DNA of 64,000 nt from Catenuloplanes indicus (GCF_030813715.1 NZ_JAUSUZ010000001.1:5952001-6016000); one strand, 5' to 3'; shown: positions 8,367 through 16,794, numbered from the stretch's first letter. A program made the numbers and translations. Notes: generated from the letters alone by a model not told the origin.

Positions 8367-9503
8367 GTGAGCGTGATGCCGACCACCACGGACCGGACGG
8401 CCGTCCTCGCGCGCGGCACGCTCGCGCTCGGCGTGGAGGAGGAGTTCCTGCTGCTCGACGCGGAGCGCCTGGCACCAGCGCCGGTCGTCGACGACGTCCT
8501 GGACCGCGTCTCCCCGGCGCTGCGCGCGTCCGTGCGGCACGCCTACCTGCGCACCCAGATCGGTGTGGCCGGCCCGCCGGCCGGTGACCTGGACGCGCTG
8601 TGGCGGTCGATGGGCCTGCTCCGCGAGGGCGTCGCGGACGCGGCCGAGGCGGCCGGCGCGCGGCTGACCGCGATCGGCGCCTGCCCGCTGACCGGTCCGG
8701 ACGCGCCCGTCGCGGATCTGCCGCGTTGCCACCGGACGGCGGAGCGGTTCGGGCCGCTGGCGCCCGGCCACGGGCTGAACAGCACGCTGGTCCGGGTCGG
8801 CGTGGACGACCCGGAGCTGGCCGTGCAGGTGCTCAACCACGTCCGGCCGTGGCTGCCGGTGCTGCAGGCGGTCACCGCGAACTCGCCGTTCCACCAGGGC
8901 GTCGACACCGGGTACGCGAGCTGGCGCTCGATCATGTGGGAACGCTGGCCGTCGGTCGGCCCGGCGCCGCGGCTGGAGTCGTACGCGCACTACCGGCACC
9001 TGCTCGACGATCTGATCGCGTCCGGCGTGGTGATCGACGACGGCATGCTGCAGTGGCACGCCCGGCTCGCCGCGGACGGCACCGCGGTGGAGCTCCGGAT
9101 CGGCGACGTCTGCCCCTCACTCGAGGACACCATGCTGGTCGCCGCGCTGGTCCGGGCGCTCGTCGGCACCGCGATCACGGACGTCGGGGCCGGTCTGCCC
9201 GCTCCGGCGATCAACCAGCAGCTGCTGGCCGCCGCGCACTGGCGGGCCGCGCACGACGGGCTGGAGGGCCTCGCGGTCGACCTGGTCAACCAGCGCCCGC
9301 GACCGGCCTGGCACCTGCTGCGCCGCCTGTTCGACCTGGTCCGGCCGCAGCTGGAGCGGCACGGCGACCTGGAGATCGCCACTGTCCTGATGAGCCGGCT
9401 GCGCTCGCACGGCTCCGGCGCGGCACGGCAACGGGCCGCGTTCGCCAGGCACGGCTCGATCGACGGTGTGCTGACCGCTTTGACCGAGGCCACCCGCGGG
9501 TAA
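8367..9503 (+). CDS. Carboxylate-amine ligase, YbdK/GCS2 family
   Basis: A 378-residue member of the glutamate-cysteine ligase 2 family: TLALGVEEEFLLLD near the N-terminus, GLNSTLVRVGVDD, TANSPFHQGVDTGYASWRS, and HARLAADGTAVELRIGD. These proteins have weak gamma-glutamyl ligase activity in vitro and the physiological substrate is often unknown; EgtA-type function in ergothioneine synthesis is less likely because no egt genes are near. The GTG at 8367 has GGAGGG 7 nt upstream; an ATG at 8375 is out of frame. It is followed after 10 nt by the flavin reductase gene, so they may be co-transcribed. Confidence 0.87.
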   Translation: MSVMPTTTDRTAVLARGTLALGVEEEFLLLDAERLAPAPVVDDVLDRVSPALRASVRHAYLRTQIGVAGPPAGDLDALWRSMGLLREGVADAAEAAGARLTAIGACPLTGPDAPVADLPRCHRTAERFGPLAPGHGLNSTLVRVGVDDPELAVQVLNHVRPWLPVLQAVTANSPFHQGVDTGYASWRSIMWERWPSVGPAPRLESYAHYRHLLDDLIASGVVIDDGMLQWHARLAADGTAVELRIGDVCPSLEDTMLVAALVRALVGTAITDVGAGLPAPAINQQLLAAAHWRAAHDGLEGLAVDLVNQRPRPAWHLLRRLFDLVRPQLERHGDLEIATVLMSRLRSHGSGAARQRAAFARHGSIDGVLTALTEATRG

Positions 9504-9513
9504 AAATCGTTCC

Positions 9514-10884
9514 GTGGTGATGAAACGGCTGATCGTCGTCGGTGGCGACGCGGCGGGCATGTCCGCCGCCTCCCAGGCCCGCAAGCGTGTCCCGGCCGGC
9601 CGGCTGGAGATCGTCGCGTTCGAACGGGGGAACCACGCTTCCTATTCGGCCTGCGGCATCCCCTACTGGATCGGCGGCACGGTGGAGGCGCGCGACGACC
9701 TGATCGTCCGCACCCCGGGCGAGTTCCGCGACAACCAGGACATCGACCTTCGGGTACGGCACGAGGTCGTCGCGATCGACCTGCACGCGCGTACCGTGAC
9801 GGTCCGGTCCGACGCGGACGAGTCCACGCTCGGGTTCGACCACTTGATGATCGCGACCGGCGCGACGCCGGTCAGCCCGCCGTGGGCGGACGTGGACTTC
9901 GGCGGCGTCTTCGGCGTGCAGACGCTCGACGACGGCGACCGCCTGGCCTCGTGGCTGACGCCGGAGGTGCGGCGCGCGGTGGTGATCGGCGGCGGCTACA
10001 TCGGCGTCGAGATGGCCGAGGCGCTGATCAACCGCGGTCTCGACGTCACGCTGCTGGAACGCGGCGACCAGCCGATGTCCACCGTGGACCCGGACATGGG
10101 CGCGCTGGTCCGGGACGCGATGGTGCGGCTCGGCATCGACGTGCGCACCGGCGCGGAGGTCACCGGCCTGACCGGCGCGGGCGGCCGGGTCACCGGCGTC
10201 ACCACCGAGGCCGGCGAGGTGCCCGCGGACGTGGTGGTGCTCGGCCTCGGCGTCCGGCCGAACACGCTGCTGGCCCGGTCCGCCGGTCTGCCGGTCGGCG
10301 AGCACGGCGGGCTGCTGACCGACCTGCGCATGCGGGTGCCCGGCCACGAGGGCGTCTGGGCGGCCGGCGACTGCGTGGAGACCCGGCACCTGATCACCGG
10401 GCAGTACGTGCACCTGCCGCTCGGCACGCACGCGAACAAGCAGGGCCGGGTGGCCGGCATCAACATCGGCGGCGGGTACGCCACGTTCCCCGGCGCGATC
10501 GGGACCGCGGTCACCAAGGTCTGCGACCTGGAGGTGGCCCGCACCGGGCTGCGCGAGCGCGACGCCACCGCGGCCGGATTCGACTTCGTCACCGCGACGG
10601 TCGAGACCACGAACCGGGCCGGCTACTTCCCGGGCAGCGCGCCGATGCACGTCAAGCTGCTGGCCGAGCGCCGGACCGGCCGGCTGCTCGGTGCGCAGAT
10701 CGTCGGGCGGTCCGAGGCCGCGAAGCGGATCGACGCGCTCGCGGTGGCGCTCTGGTCCGGCATGTCGGTGGAGGAGATGACCGCGCTCGACCTCGGCTAC
10801 GCGCCGCCGTTCGCGCCGGTCTGGGACCCGGTGCTGATCGCCGCCCGGAAGGCCGCCGAAGAGGTACTAGCGGCGGATCGGTGA
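9514..10884 (+). CDS. CoA-disulfide reductase/NADH oxidase-like flavoprotein
   Basis: A 456-residue pyridine nucleotide-disulfide oxidoreductase. It has an FAD site (VVGGDAAGMSAASQ), the single redox Cys in YSACGIPYWIGG typical of CoA-disulfide reductase and NADH peroxidase/oxidase, an NAD(P)H site (VVIGGGYIGVEMAE), the second FAD site (VWAAGDC) and a dimerisation domain. The likely reaction is NAD(P)H-dependent reduction of a low-molecular-weight disulfide or oxygen/peroxide; the exact substrate cannot be told. Start is either GTG 9514 or ATG 9520, both without a clear ribosome site, which fits reading on from the gene upstream. Confidence 0.88.
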   Translation: MVMKRLIVVGGDAAGMSAASQARKRVPAGRLEIVAFERGNHASYSACGIPYWIGGTVEARDDLIVRTPGEFRDNQDIDLRVRHEVVAIDLHARTVTVRSDADESTLGFDHLMIATGATPVSPPWADVDFGGVFGVQTLDDGDRLASWLTPEVRRAVVIGGGYIGVEMAEALINRGLDVTLLERGDQPMSTVDPDMGALVRDAMVRLGIDVRTGAEVTGLTGAGGRVTGVTTEAGEVPADVVVLGLGVRPNTLLARSAGLPVGEHGGLLTDLRMRVPGHEGVWAAGDCVETRHLITGQYVHLPLGTHANKQGRVAGINIGGGYATFPGAIGTAVTKVCDLEVARTGLRERDATAAGFDFVTATVETTNRAGYFPGSAPMHVKLLAERRTGRLLGAQIVGRSEAAKRIDALAVALWSGMSVEEMTALDLGYAPPFAPVWDPVLIAARKAAEEVLAADR

Positions 10885-10907
10885 GAAATGTCCGGTAGGT
10901 TGGCCGC

Positions 10908-11591
10908 ATGGTGGTGAGGGACAGCCGGCGGCTGCGGGAGGACGCGCTGGCGGCCGAGGCCGAGGCCGAGGCGTATCCGGCGGACCGCAGCGAGATCCTG
11001 CTGGACGCGGCCGCGGCCTGGCGCGCGGCCGGGGAGACCGATCGCGCGGTGGAGATCTACCGCGAGCTCGCCGAGGTCCGCGACCAGCACGGCCTGTACG
11101 CCATGATCGAGCTCGCCGAGCACCACCTCGCGCACGACGAGCCGGAGCAGGCCGACGCGCTGCTGCACCGGCTGCGCCGCGACCCGCTGCTCGACGACGG
11201 CCACTGCATGATCACCGGCGAGCTGTTCGAGATCCGCGGCGACCTGGTCACGGCGGAGCGCTGGCTCGGCCGCGGCGCCGCGCTGCTCACCGAGGACCAG
11301 CTCGACGAGATGCAGGACAGCCCCGCACCGGACGCGACCGTGGCCGGCATGCTGCTGAACTCGCGCCGCCGCGTCCGGCAGGCGCTCGGCCGCGATCCGG
11401 ACATGCTCGACGATCTCGCGCCGTCCGAGATCCCGATGGATCCGGACGAGCGGATGCGGCACATCGACGCGGCGCTCGGCGCCGCGCACGCCGCGGACGC
11501 GGTCGCGCCGAAGGACCCGCCGCGCAACGCGCCCTGCCCGTGCGGCTCCGGCCGCAAGTTCAAGAAGTGCTGCGGAGCGCCCGGATCGTAG
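10908..11591 (+). CDS. TPR-like protein with SEC-C metal-binding tail
   Basis: A 227-residue protein. Residues about 15-160 are helical repeats resembling tetratricopeptide repeats (AAAAWRAAGETDRAVEIYRELAEV-type helices), and the last 25 residues carry the zinc-binding SEC-C motif CPCGSGRKFKKCC. SEC-C tails occur on SecA and on many uncharacterised proteins, so this does not prove a secretion role. It ends 10 nt from the end of the converging ArsR gene, with no hairpin between them. Confidence 0.85.
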   Translation: MVVRDSRRLREDALAAEAEAEAYPADRSEILLDAAAAWRAAGETDRAVEIYRELAEVRDQHGLYAMIELAEHHLAHDEPEQADALLHRLRRDPLLDDGHCMITGELFEIRGDLVTAERWLGRGAALLTEDQLDEMQDSPAPDATVAGMLLNSRRRVRQALGRDPDMLDDLAPSEIPMDPDERMRHIDAALGAAHAADAVAPKDPPRNAPCPCGSGRKFKKCCGAPGS

Positions 11592-11601
11592 GCCGTCGGC
11601 G

Positions 11602-11940
11602 CTACCCGTCCGCGCCCGCGGAGCCCAGTTCGACCAGCAGGCCGTCGCGGTCGGCCAGCACCGCGCGCAGGATCCGGCGGCCGGCCGCGAGCAGGTCGGC
11701 CACGTCCGGCGTGCTCAGCGCGTACATGACCAGCGGGCCGTCGCGGTAGGTGAGGACGATGCCGGCGCGGCGGAGGACCGCCAGCTGCTGGGAGAGGCTG
11801 GACGCCTCCACGTCGATCTCGGCGAGCAGGAACCGGACCGGCTTGGGTCCGTCCTGGAGCAGTTCCAGCACGCGGATCCGGACCGGATGGCCCAGCGTCC
11901 GGAACATCTCGGCCTTCGCCTGGTAGAGCGGCACCGACAC
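11602..11940 (-). CDS. ArsR-family transcriptional regulator
   Basis: A 112-residue winged-helix regulator: YQAKAEMFRTLGHPVRIR, then a recognition helix in EASSLSQQLAVLRRAGIV and a wing TYRDGPLVMYAL. No Cys or His cluster for metal sensing is present, so it is probably not an arsenic/zinc sensor. The GTG at 11940 gives the standard family N-terminus; a longer frame reaches 12174. It is divergent from the roadblock gene at 12153, and an inverted repeat lies in the space between. Confidence 0.85.
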   Translation of the reverse strand: MSVPLYQAKAEMFRTLGHPVRIRVLELLQDGPKPVRFLLAEIDVEASSLSQQLAVLRRAGIVLTYRDGPLVMYALSTPDVADLLAAGRRILRAVLADRDGLLVELGSAGADG

Positions 11941-11975
11941 GGTGCGACCTGCCTCGTGGTTGGCGGCTTCAGGGT

Positions 11976-12001
11976 TTGCGCAGTTGCAGAAGTTCGCAAC
12001 T
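11976..12001. promoter_or_regulatory. Candidate ArsR-type operator
   Basis: Two overlapping inverted repeats: TTGCG (11976-11980) with CGCAA (11995-11999), and AGTTGC (11982-11987) with GCAACT (11996-12001). The site lies 36 nt upstream of the ArsR gene in the divergent promoter region. TTGCG/CGCAA arms are common in operators of this family; binding is inference. Confidence 0.45.
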
Positions 12002-12152
12002 CGCCGGCCGCGGTCATCCGAAGCTTGTGACACCGCGCGACGCACCGGTCGCACAACCAGTGCGATCGATACCGGCGGAATGACCGCATCCTCGAAAGCC
12101 GTAAGCGGCTCATGTGCCGCCCCCTTCACCGCCAGCCCTCGGAGGCACGCAA

Positions 12153-12524
12153 ATGCCAGACATGGACGTCGCACTCAAGGACGCGATGCAGATCGACGGG
12201 GCCATCGGCGTGGCGCTCGTCGACTACACCAGCGGCATGGCGCTGGGCATCGCGGGCGGCACCAAGGACTTCGACCTCACGGTCGCCGCGGCCGGCAACA
12301 CCGACGTGGTGCGCGCGAAGCTGCGCGCGATGGAGATGCTGCAGCTGCGCGACGAGATCGAGGACATCCTGGTCACGCTGGGGGAGCAGTACCACCTGAT
12401 CCGGCCGCTCAAGTCGCGCTCGGGCAAGGGCCTGTTCCTCTACCTGGCATTGAGCAAGTCACGGGCGAACCTGGCGCTGGCCCGGCACCAGCTGCGCCGC
12501 ATCGAGGAGTCGGTCGACGTCTGA
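12153..12524 (+). CDS. Roadblock/LC7-like protein
   Basis: A 123-residue alpha/beta protein (IDGAIGVALVDYTSGMALGIAGG, and later SGKGLFLYLALSK) resembling roadblock/LC7 domains that pair with small GTPases in actinobacterial conservons. The ATG at 12153 has GGAGG 8 nt upstream. It is separated from the second roadblock gene by about 390 nt containing a terminator, so it is its own transcript, divergent from the ArsR regulator. Its partner could be the GTPase at 13310. Confidence 0.75.
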   Translation: MPDMDVALKDAMQIDGAIGVALVDYTSGMALGIAGGTKDFDLTVAAAGNTDVVRAKLRAMEMLQLRDEIEDILVTLGEQYHLIRPLKSRSGKGLFLYLALSKSRANLALARHQLRRIEESVDV

Positions 12525-12539
12525 CCCTCCCGCCGAGCC

Positions 12540-12569
12540 GGTGGGCGTCCCCCGGCCGGGACGCCCACC
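12540..12569 (+). terminator. 12-bp GC-rich hairpin
   Basis: Perfect inverted repeat 12540-12551 with 12558-12569 and a 6-nt loop, 16 nt after the stop of the roadblock gene. No T-run follows, so it may be a 3'-end stabiliser ahead of the true terminator just downstream. Confidence 0.55.
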
Positions 12570-12589
12570 GCCCGGCTCCGCAGCACTCC

Positions 12590-12624
12590 CGCGCGGTCAC
12601 TAAGAGTAGTGGCCGCGCGCTTTT
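12590..12624 (+). terminator. Intrinsic terminator
   Basis: A 12-bp stem (12590-12601 with 12608-12619, one G-T pair) with loop AAGAGT, followed by TTTT at 12621-12624. It ends the transcript of the roadblock gene at 12153. The rest of the gap up to 12918 (about 290 nt) shows no gene I can support and should hold the promoter of the next operon. Confidence 0.75.
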
Positions 12625-12918
12625 GTCGATGGATCTGTCGGCATTCCGACGCAAGCCCGGGCGACCTTCCACAGAGGAGCGACTGCGGAGCGCGTCGGCG
12701 TCGTCACGCACAACGGAAACCGCCTCCCGCCTCGATCTCCTGTTGCGCAACGAGGGATGATGTCCTCGTCGCACGCGAGAACCAGGAAGGGCCGCCGGGA
12801 TGTCTGCACCGAGAAACGCACCGCGCGCGGGCGCTGCCGCACGCTCGGTGATCGGCGTGCCCGGCGGGGACGGCATCGACCGGTACGACGGTCACGGAAC
12901 GTTGTGGGAGACTGCGGC

Positions 12919-13320
12919 ATGACGTTGTTCGGCCAACCGGGATGGCTCCTGGACGAGCTCATCGAGAAGGTGCCACACACCCGTCAGGCGGTGCTGCTCT
13001 CCGCGGACGGATTGCTGATCGGTGCCTCCCGCGGGCTCTCCCGGGAGGACGGCGAGCACCTGGCCGCCATGGCCTCCGGCTTCGCCAGTCTGGCGCGCAG
13101 TGCCAGCCGGCACTTCAACGCGGGCGCGGTCCGGCAGACGCTGCTCGAGATGGAGGACGCGTTCCTCTTCATCAGCACGGCCGGCCGCAGCTCCTGCCTG
13201 GCCGTGCTGGCCGGCTCCGAGGCGGACATCGGCCTGATCTCGTACGAGATGGCGCTGCTGGTCACGCGGGTCGGCGACAACTTCTCCGTAGCGCACCGGG
13301 CGGGCGTCGATGGCCGCTGA
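12919..13320 (+). CDS. Roadblock/LC7-domain protein, CvnB-like
   Basis: A 133-residue roadblock protein with the conservon-type start WLLDELIEKVPHTRQAVLLSADGLLIGASRGLSREDGEHLAAMASG. In Streptomyces conservons such a protein (CvnB) sits between a sensor kinase and a DUF742 protein and acts on the GTPase CvnD. The ATG at 12919 is preceded by GGGAG. Its end overlaps the GTPase start by 11 nt, showing translational coupling. The kinase (CvnA) and DUF742 (CvnC) members are absent. Confidence 0.88.
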   Translation: MTLFGQPGWLLDELIEKVPHTRQAVLLSADGLLIGASRGLSREDGEHLAAMASGFASLARSASRHFNAGAVRQTLLEMEDAFLFISTAGRSSCLAVLAGSEADIGLISYEMALLVTRVGDNFSVAHRAGVDGR

Positions 13321-13885
13321 GGAACGGCGTGCCCCGGTCGCGCTCAAGGTGCTGGTGGCCGGCGGGTTCGGCGCCGGCAAGACGACGATGGTCGGCGCGG
13401 TCAGCGAGATCCGGGTGCTGCAGACCGAGGAGATGCTGACCGACGTCAGCGTCGGCACCGACGATCTCTCCGGCGTCGAGGGCAAGACCTCGACCACGGT
13501 CGCGATGGATTTCGGCCGGATCACCATCGACCAGGACCTGGTGCTCTACCTGTTCGGCACGCCCGGCCAGGACCGGTTCTGGTTCCTCTGGGACGAGCTG
13601 GCCCAGGGCGCGCTCGGCGCGGTGGTGCTGGCCGACACCCGCCGACTGGCCGACTGCTTCCCGTCGATCGACTACTTCGAGACGCGGAACCTGCCGTTCC
13701 TGGTCGGCGTGAACTGCTTCGACGGCGAGCAGAAGTTCAGCCCGGCCGCGGTGCGGACCGCGCTGGACCTGGACGACGAGGTGCCGGTCGTGCTCTGCGA
13801 CGCCCGCGACCGCGCGTCCGGCAAGGAGCTTCTGATCGAGCTGGTGGAGTACGTCATCAAGCGGAACAGTTCTCGACGCGGCTAG
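13310..13885 (+). CDS. CvnD-like small GTPase
   Basis: A 191-residue Ras-like ATP/GTP-binding protein: P-loop VAGGFGAGKTT at about residues 16-26, a switch region with a conserved T in EGKTSTTVAMDFG, LFGTPGQDRFWFLW (G3) and VGVNCFDG in place of the NKxD guanine motif. It works with the overlapping roadblock protein, probably as a membrane-associated switch. The 11-nt overlap fixes the operon order. The gene is followed after 13 nt by the DUF6412 gene. Confidence 0.9.
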   Translation: MAAEERRAPVALKVLVAGGFGAGKTTMVGAVSEIRVLQTEEMLTDVSVGTDDLSGVEGKTSTTVAMDFGRITIDQDLVLYLFGTPGQDRFWFLWDELAQGALGAVVLADTRRLADCFPSIDYFETRNLPFLVGVNCFDGEQKFSPAAVRTALDLDDEVPVVLCDARDRASGKELLIELVEYVIKRNSSRRG

Positions 13886-13898
13886 GTATGGTGGACCG

Positions 13899-14201
13899 AT
13901 GCCGCTGACCGGGTTCCTGTGGTCGCTGTGGGCGTGGACCGCCGCACAGCTGACCCAGGCCGCCCCGGCCGGTTCCAGCCCCGCCGAGATGATCGCGCTG
14001 GCCGCGGCCGGCCTGGTCGCGGTGGTGCTGGCCATCCACCTCGCCACCGGGCGGCTGTGCGGCCCCGGTTATCCGGCGCCGCACCGCGGTGCCGCCATGC
14101 GCGTGCGCGCGCTCAACACCCGCACCCCTCGACTCCGTGATCCGGACGCGGCCGGCCGTTCCCGGCCCCGAGCTCCGGCGGCCCTCCCCTCGGTCGCCTA
14201 G
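13899..14201 (+). CDS. DUF6412-type small membrane protein
   Basis: A 100-residue protein with one or two N-terminal hydrophobic helices (LTGFLWSLWAWTAAQL and EMIALAAAGLVAVVLAIHLA) and a basic tail whose pattern RDPDAAGRSRPRAPA matches the short protein that precedes a YidC paralogue in many actinomycetes. The function is unknown. The conserved position next to YidC suggests a role with it. The ATG at 13899 has no strong ribosome site. Confidence 0.75.
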   Translation: MPLTGFLWSLWAWTAAQLTQAAPAGSSPAEMIALAAAGLVAVVLAIHLATGRLCGPGYPAPHRGAAMRVRALNTRTPRLRDPDAAGRSRPRAPAALPSVA

Positions 14202-14288
14202 CTCGTTCGTCGTCCGACCCGCCCACCGCAACCGCGCGCTCCCGTGCGTACCGGTGCTGCTGGCTCTTGATCTTTGAGGGGTTTCACC

Positions 14289-15050
14289 ATGCTCGCGTTC
14301 GCTCCCATCGACGGCGCCGCCGGCGTCGCCTCCACCGTCGTCACCTCGATAGCCTCGTTCGCCGAGCCCTTTGCGGGCACGGCCGCGACCGCGATCGCCA
14401 TCATCCTGTTCACCATGGGCGTCCGCCTGCTGGTCTCGCCGCTGACCTGGGCGCAGATCCGCGGTCAGCGACGCACCGCCGCGCTCGCGCCGCGACTGCG
14501 CGAGTTGCAGGCCAAGCACAAGAACGATCCGGCCGCGCTGCAGGCCGAGATGCTGAAGATGTACCGGGAGGAGCGAGCCAGCCCGCTCGGCGGCTGCCTG
14601 CCCGCGCTGCTGCAGATTCCGTTCTTCACGGTCATGTACCGGCTCTTCACCACGCCCACGCTGTCCGGCGAGCACAACGCGCTGCTGGACGAGCGGTTCT
14701 TCGGCACCGCGCTCGGCGCGCACGTCAACGAGGGCGGGCCGGCGCTGTTCGCGGTGCTGCTGGCGATGCTCACCGTGCTGGCCTGGTGGTCGTCCCGGCG
14801 GATGGCGCTGGTGCAGGCCGCTAACCCGACGCCGGCCGACGCGCCGCCCGGCCAGGCCCAGATCATGCGGATGATGCGCTTCCTGCCGTACGGCACCGTG
14901 CTGTTCGCCCTGGTCGTGCCGCTCGCCGCGGTGCTCTACCTGGTCACCACCACGACCTGGACCGCGGTCGAGCGACTGCTGCTCGGCGCGGACCGGCACC
15001 TGCTCAGTGCTGCCGCGCCCGCTTCCGCCGGCGAGCCCGGACGCGGTTGA
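14289..15050 (+). CDS. YidC/Oxa1-family membrane protein insertase (paralogue)
   Basis: A 253-residue Oxa1-family protein: RLLVSPLTWAQIRGQRR (helix with the conserved hydrophilic-groove Arg), LQAKHKNDPAALQAEMLKMYREE (cytoplasmic coiled coil), GGCLPALLQIPFFTVMYRLF, and two further helices. It inserts membrane proteins with or without Sec. It is shorter than the usual essential YidC and sits with DUF6412 rather than with rnpA and jag, so it is likely an accessory paralogue. The ATG at 14289 has GAGGGG 8 nt upstream. Its 3' end overlaps the converging dedA gene by 47 nt. Confidence 0.87.
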   Translation: MLAFAPIDGAAGVASTVVTSIASFAEPFAGTAATAIAIILFTMGVRLLVSPLTWAQIRGQRRTAALAPRLRELQAKHKNDPAALQAEMLKMYREERASPLGGCLPALLQIPFFTVMYRLFTTPTLSGEHNALLDERFFGTALGAHVNEGGPALFAVLLAMLTVLAWWSSRRMALVQAANPTPADAPPGQAQIMRMMRFLPYGTVLFALVVPLAAVLYLVTTTTWTAVERLLLGADRHLLSAAAPASAGEPGRG

Positions 15051-15660
15051 ACACCCACGACCCGATCATCCAGGCGAAGATCGCCCAGATGATGTAGTCG
15101 AACCACCGGTTGTACTGCTCGATGTCCTGCCAGCGGGAGCCGAGCGCGTAGCCGGCGCCGATGAAGATCGTGTTCCACACGCCGCTGCCGAGCGCGGTGA
15201 ACGCGGTGAACATCGGCATCGGCATGTGGTTGGCGCCCGCCGGCACGGAGACGAGACTGCGCACCACCGGCACGCAGCGGCCGAGAAGCACGGCCCATTT
15301 CCCGTGCTTCTCGAACCAGCGGTCGGCCTTCTCGAGATCGTCCCGTTCAACCAGCGGCACCTTGTCCAGCCAGCGCTTCAGGCGCTCCTCGCCGAGGCCG
15401 CGGCCGACCCAGTAGAGCGCGATCGCACCGCCCAGCGAGCCGAGCGTGGCCGCGACCCAGACCAGAACCAGGTTGACGCTGCCCTGATTGGCCAGGTAAC
15501 CGGCCAGCGCGAGCACCACCTCGCTGGGGATCGGCGGGATGATGTTCTCCAGCGCGACGAGCAGGCCGACGCCGACCTCGCCGAGCGACTCGATGACACC
15601 GGCCACCCAGCCGCTGAGTCCGGTCAGGTTCTGCGAAGGGCTGTCGGCGCTCATCGTCAC
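15004..15660 (-). CDS. DedA/SNARE-associated family membrane protein
   Basis: A 218-residue DedA protein with the family marks ENIIPPIPSEVVLALAGYLA, ALYWVGRGLGEERL, WFEKHGKWAVLLGRCVPVVRSLVSVPAG and a last helix IIWAIFAWMIGSWVF. DedA proteins flip or recycle lipid carriers such as undecaprenyl phosphate and phosphatidylethanolamine. The start is GTG 15660 or ATG 15654. It is 10 nt from the end of the lacI gene and could share its transcript; the 47-nt tail overlap with yidC is convergent. Confidence 0.88.
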   Translation of the reverse strand: MTMSADSPSQNLTGLSGWVAGVIESLGEVGVGLLVALENIIPPIPSEVVLALAGYLANQGSVNLVLVWVAATLGSLGGAIALYWVGRGLGEERLKRWLDKVPLVERDDLEKADRWFEKHGKWAVLLGRCVPVVRSLVSVPAGANHMPMPMFTAFTALGSGVWNTIFIGAGYALGSRWQDIEQYNRWFDYIIWAIFAWMIGSWVFNRVRARRRKRARQH

Positions 15661-15670
15661 GCTCGATCGA

Positions 15671-16687
15671 CTACCCGGCGACCCCGCGGCCGAAACGAAC
15701 CGAGCTGTCCCGGATCTCCAGATGGGTGGCCAGCGTCACGGTCGACGGCGGCCGGGAGGGCTCGGCGATCCGCTCCGCCAGCAGCCGCGCGGCGGACCGG
15801 CCCAGCTCGTAGGTCGGCTGCGCCACCGTGGTCAGCGCGGGCCGGATCAGCGCGGCCCACGACAGGTCGTCGAAACCCACCAGACCCACCTCGCCGGGTA
15901 CGGACACGCCGCGGTCCCGCAGGCAGCGCAGCGCGCCGAGCGTCAGCCGGTTGCCCGCCGCGAAGACCGCGTCCGGCCGCTCGTCCAGCGCCAGCAGCGC
16001 GCGCATCGCGTCGTAGCCGGCCTGCTCGCGGAAGTCCGCGTGCCGGATCAGCGCGTCGTCAACCGGCCGCCCGTGCTCGTGCAGCGCGGCCCGGTAACCG
16101 GCCGCGCGCTGGGTCGCGGTGGAGACCGTGACCGGGCCGGTGATGCAGGCGATGCGGGCGTAGCCGGACTCGATCAGGTGCGCGGTCGCGGACTGCGCGC
16201 CCAGCTCGTTGTCCACCAGCACGGTGTCCACCCGCAGGTTCGGCGGCTGCCGGTCGACGACCACCACCGGGACCCGGGCGTCCAGCAGCCGGCGCACGTG
16301 CGGCGCGCCCGGGCCGGCCGGTGCCACGATCACGCCGGCCATCTGCTCGGCCAGCGCGGCGTCGACGTACCCGCCCTCCTTCTCCTCGTCGTCGTCCGTG
16401 TTGCAGAGGACGACGGAGAAACCGGCCGGCCGGGCCGCGTCCTCCACGCCGCGCACCAGCGCGGTGTAGAAGGGGTCACCGATGTCGGAGATGATCGCCG
16501 CCCAGAGCGTGGTACGGCTCCGCCGCAGGTTCCGGGCTACCGCGTTCGGCCGGTAACCCAGCTCCGCCATGGCCCGCCGGACCCGTTCGACCAGGACCGG
16601 GTCCACATTGGCGTGTCCGTTGACCACTCGGGAAACGGTCGCGGGGGAGACTTCCGCGCGCCGTGCGACGTCGTAGATGGTCGCCAT
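15671..16687 (-). CDS. LacI-family transcriptional regulator
   Basis: A 338-residue repressor: HTH at the N-terminus (ATIYDVARRAEVSPATVSRVVNG), hinge helix VARNLRRSRT, and a sugar-binding periplasmic-protein-like domain ending in GLVGFDDLSWAALIRP. It is divergent from the GH13 enzyme, with about 107 nt between, so control of that gene by an oligosaccharide such as maltose or trehalose is likely (inference from layout). Confidence 0.9.
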   Translation of the reverse strand: MATIYDVARRAEVSPATVSRVVNGHANVDPVLVERVRRAMAELGYRPNAVARNLRRSRTTLWAAIISDIGDPFYTALVRGVEDAARPAGFSVVLCNTDDDEEKEGGYVDAALAEQMAGVIVAPAGPGAPHVRRLLDARVPVVVVDRQPPNLRVDTVLVDNELGAQSATAHLIESGYARIACITGPVTVSTATQRAAGYRAALHEHGRPVDDALIRHADFREQAGYDAMRALLALDERPDAVFAAGNRLTLGALRCLRDRGVSVPGEVGLVGFDDLSWAALIRPALTTVAQPTYELGRSAARLLAERIAEPSRPPSTVTLATHLEIRDSSVRFGRGVAG

Positions 16688-16755
16688 CGCTCCTCGTTCG
16701 TTCTACGTCTCCCTGCGCCGCGCCGGTCCCCGCGCACATGATCTCACCTATGCGT

Positions 16756-16778
16756 GTCGGTTTGGTGTCGGCACCGAC
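16756..16778. promoter_or_regulatory. Inverted repeat between lacI and the GH13 gene
   Basis: GTCGGT (16756-16761) and ACCGAC (16773-16778) form an inverted repeat with a nested GGTG/CACC pair, 17 nt before the GH13 start. It could be an operator or an RNA hairpin at the ribosome site. It lacks the central CG of typical LacI operators, so the call is weak. Confidence 0.3.
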
Positions 16779-16794
16779 TGGAAACGTCGTGCTC

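Noticed and set aside
12609-12918. Short frames and extended starts in the gap before the second roadblock gene
   Set aside because: No ribosome site or family similarity; the ATG at 12919 gives the standard roadblock start.
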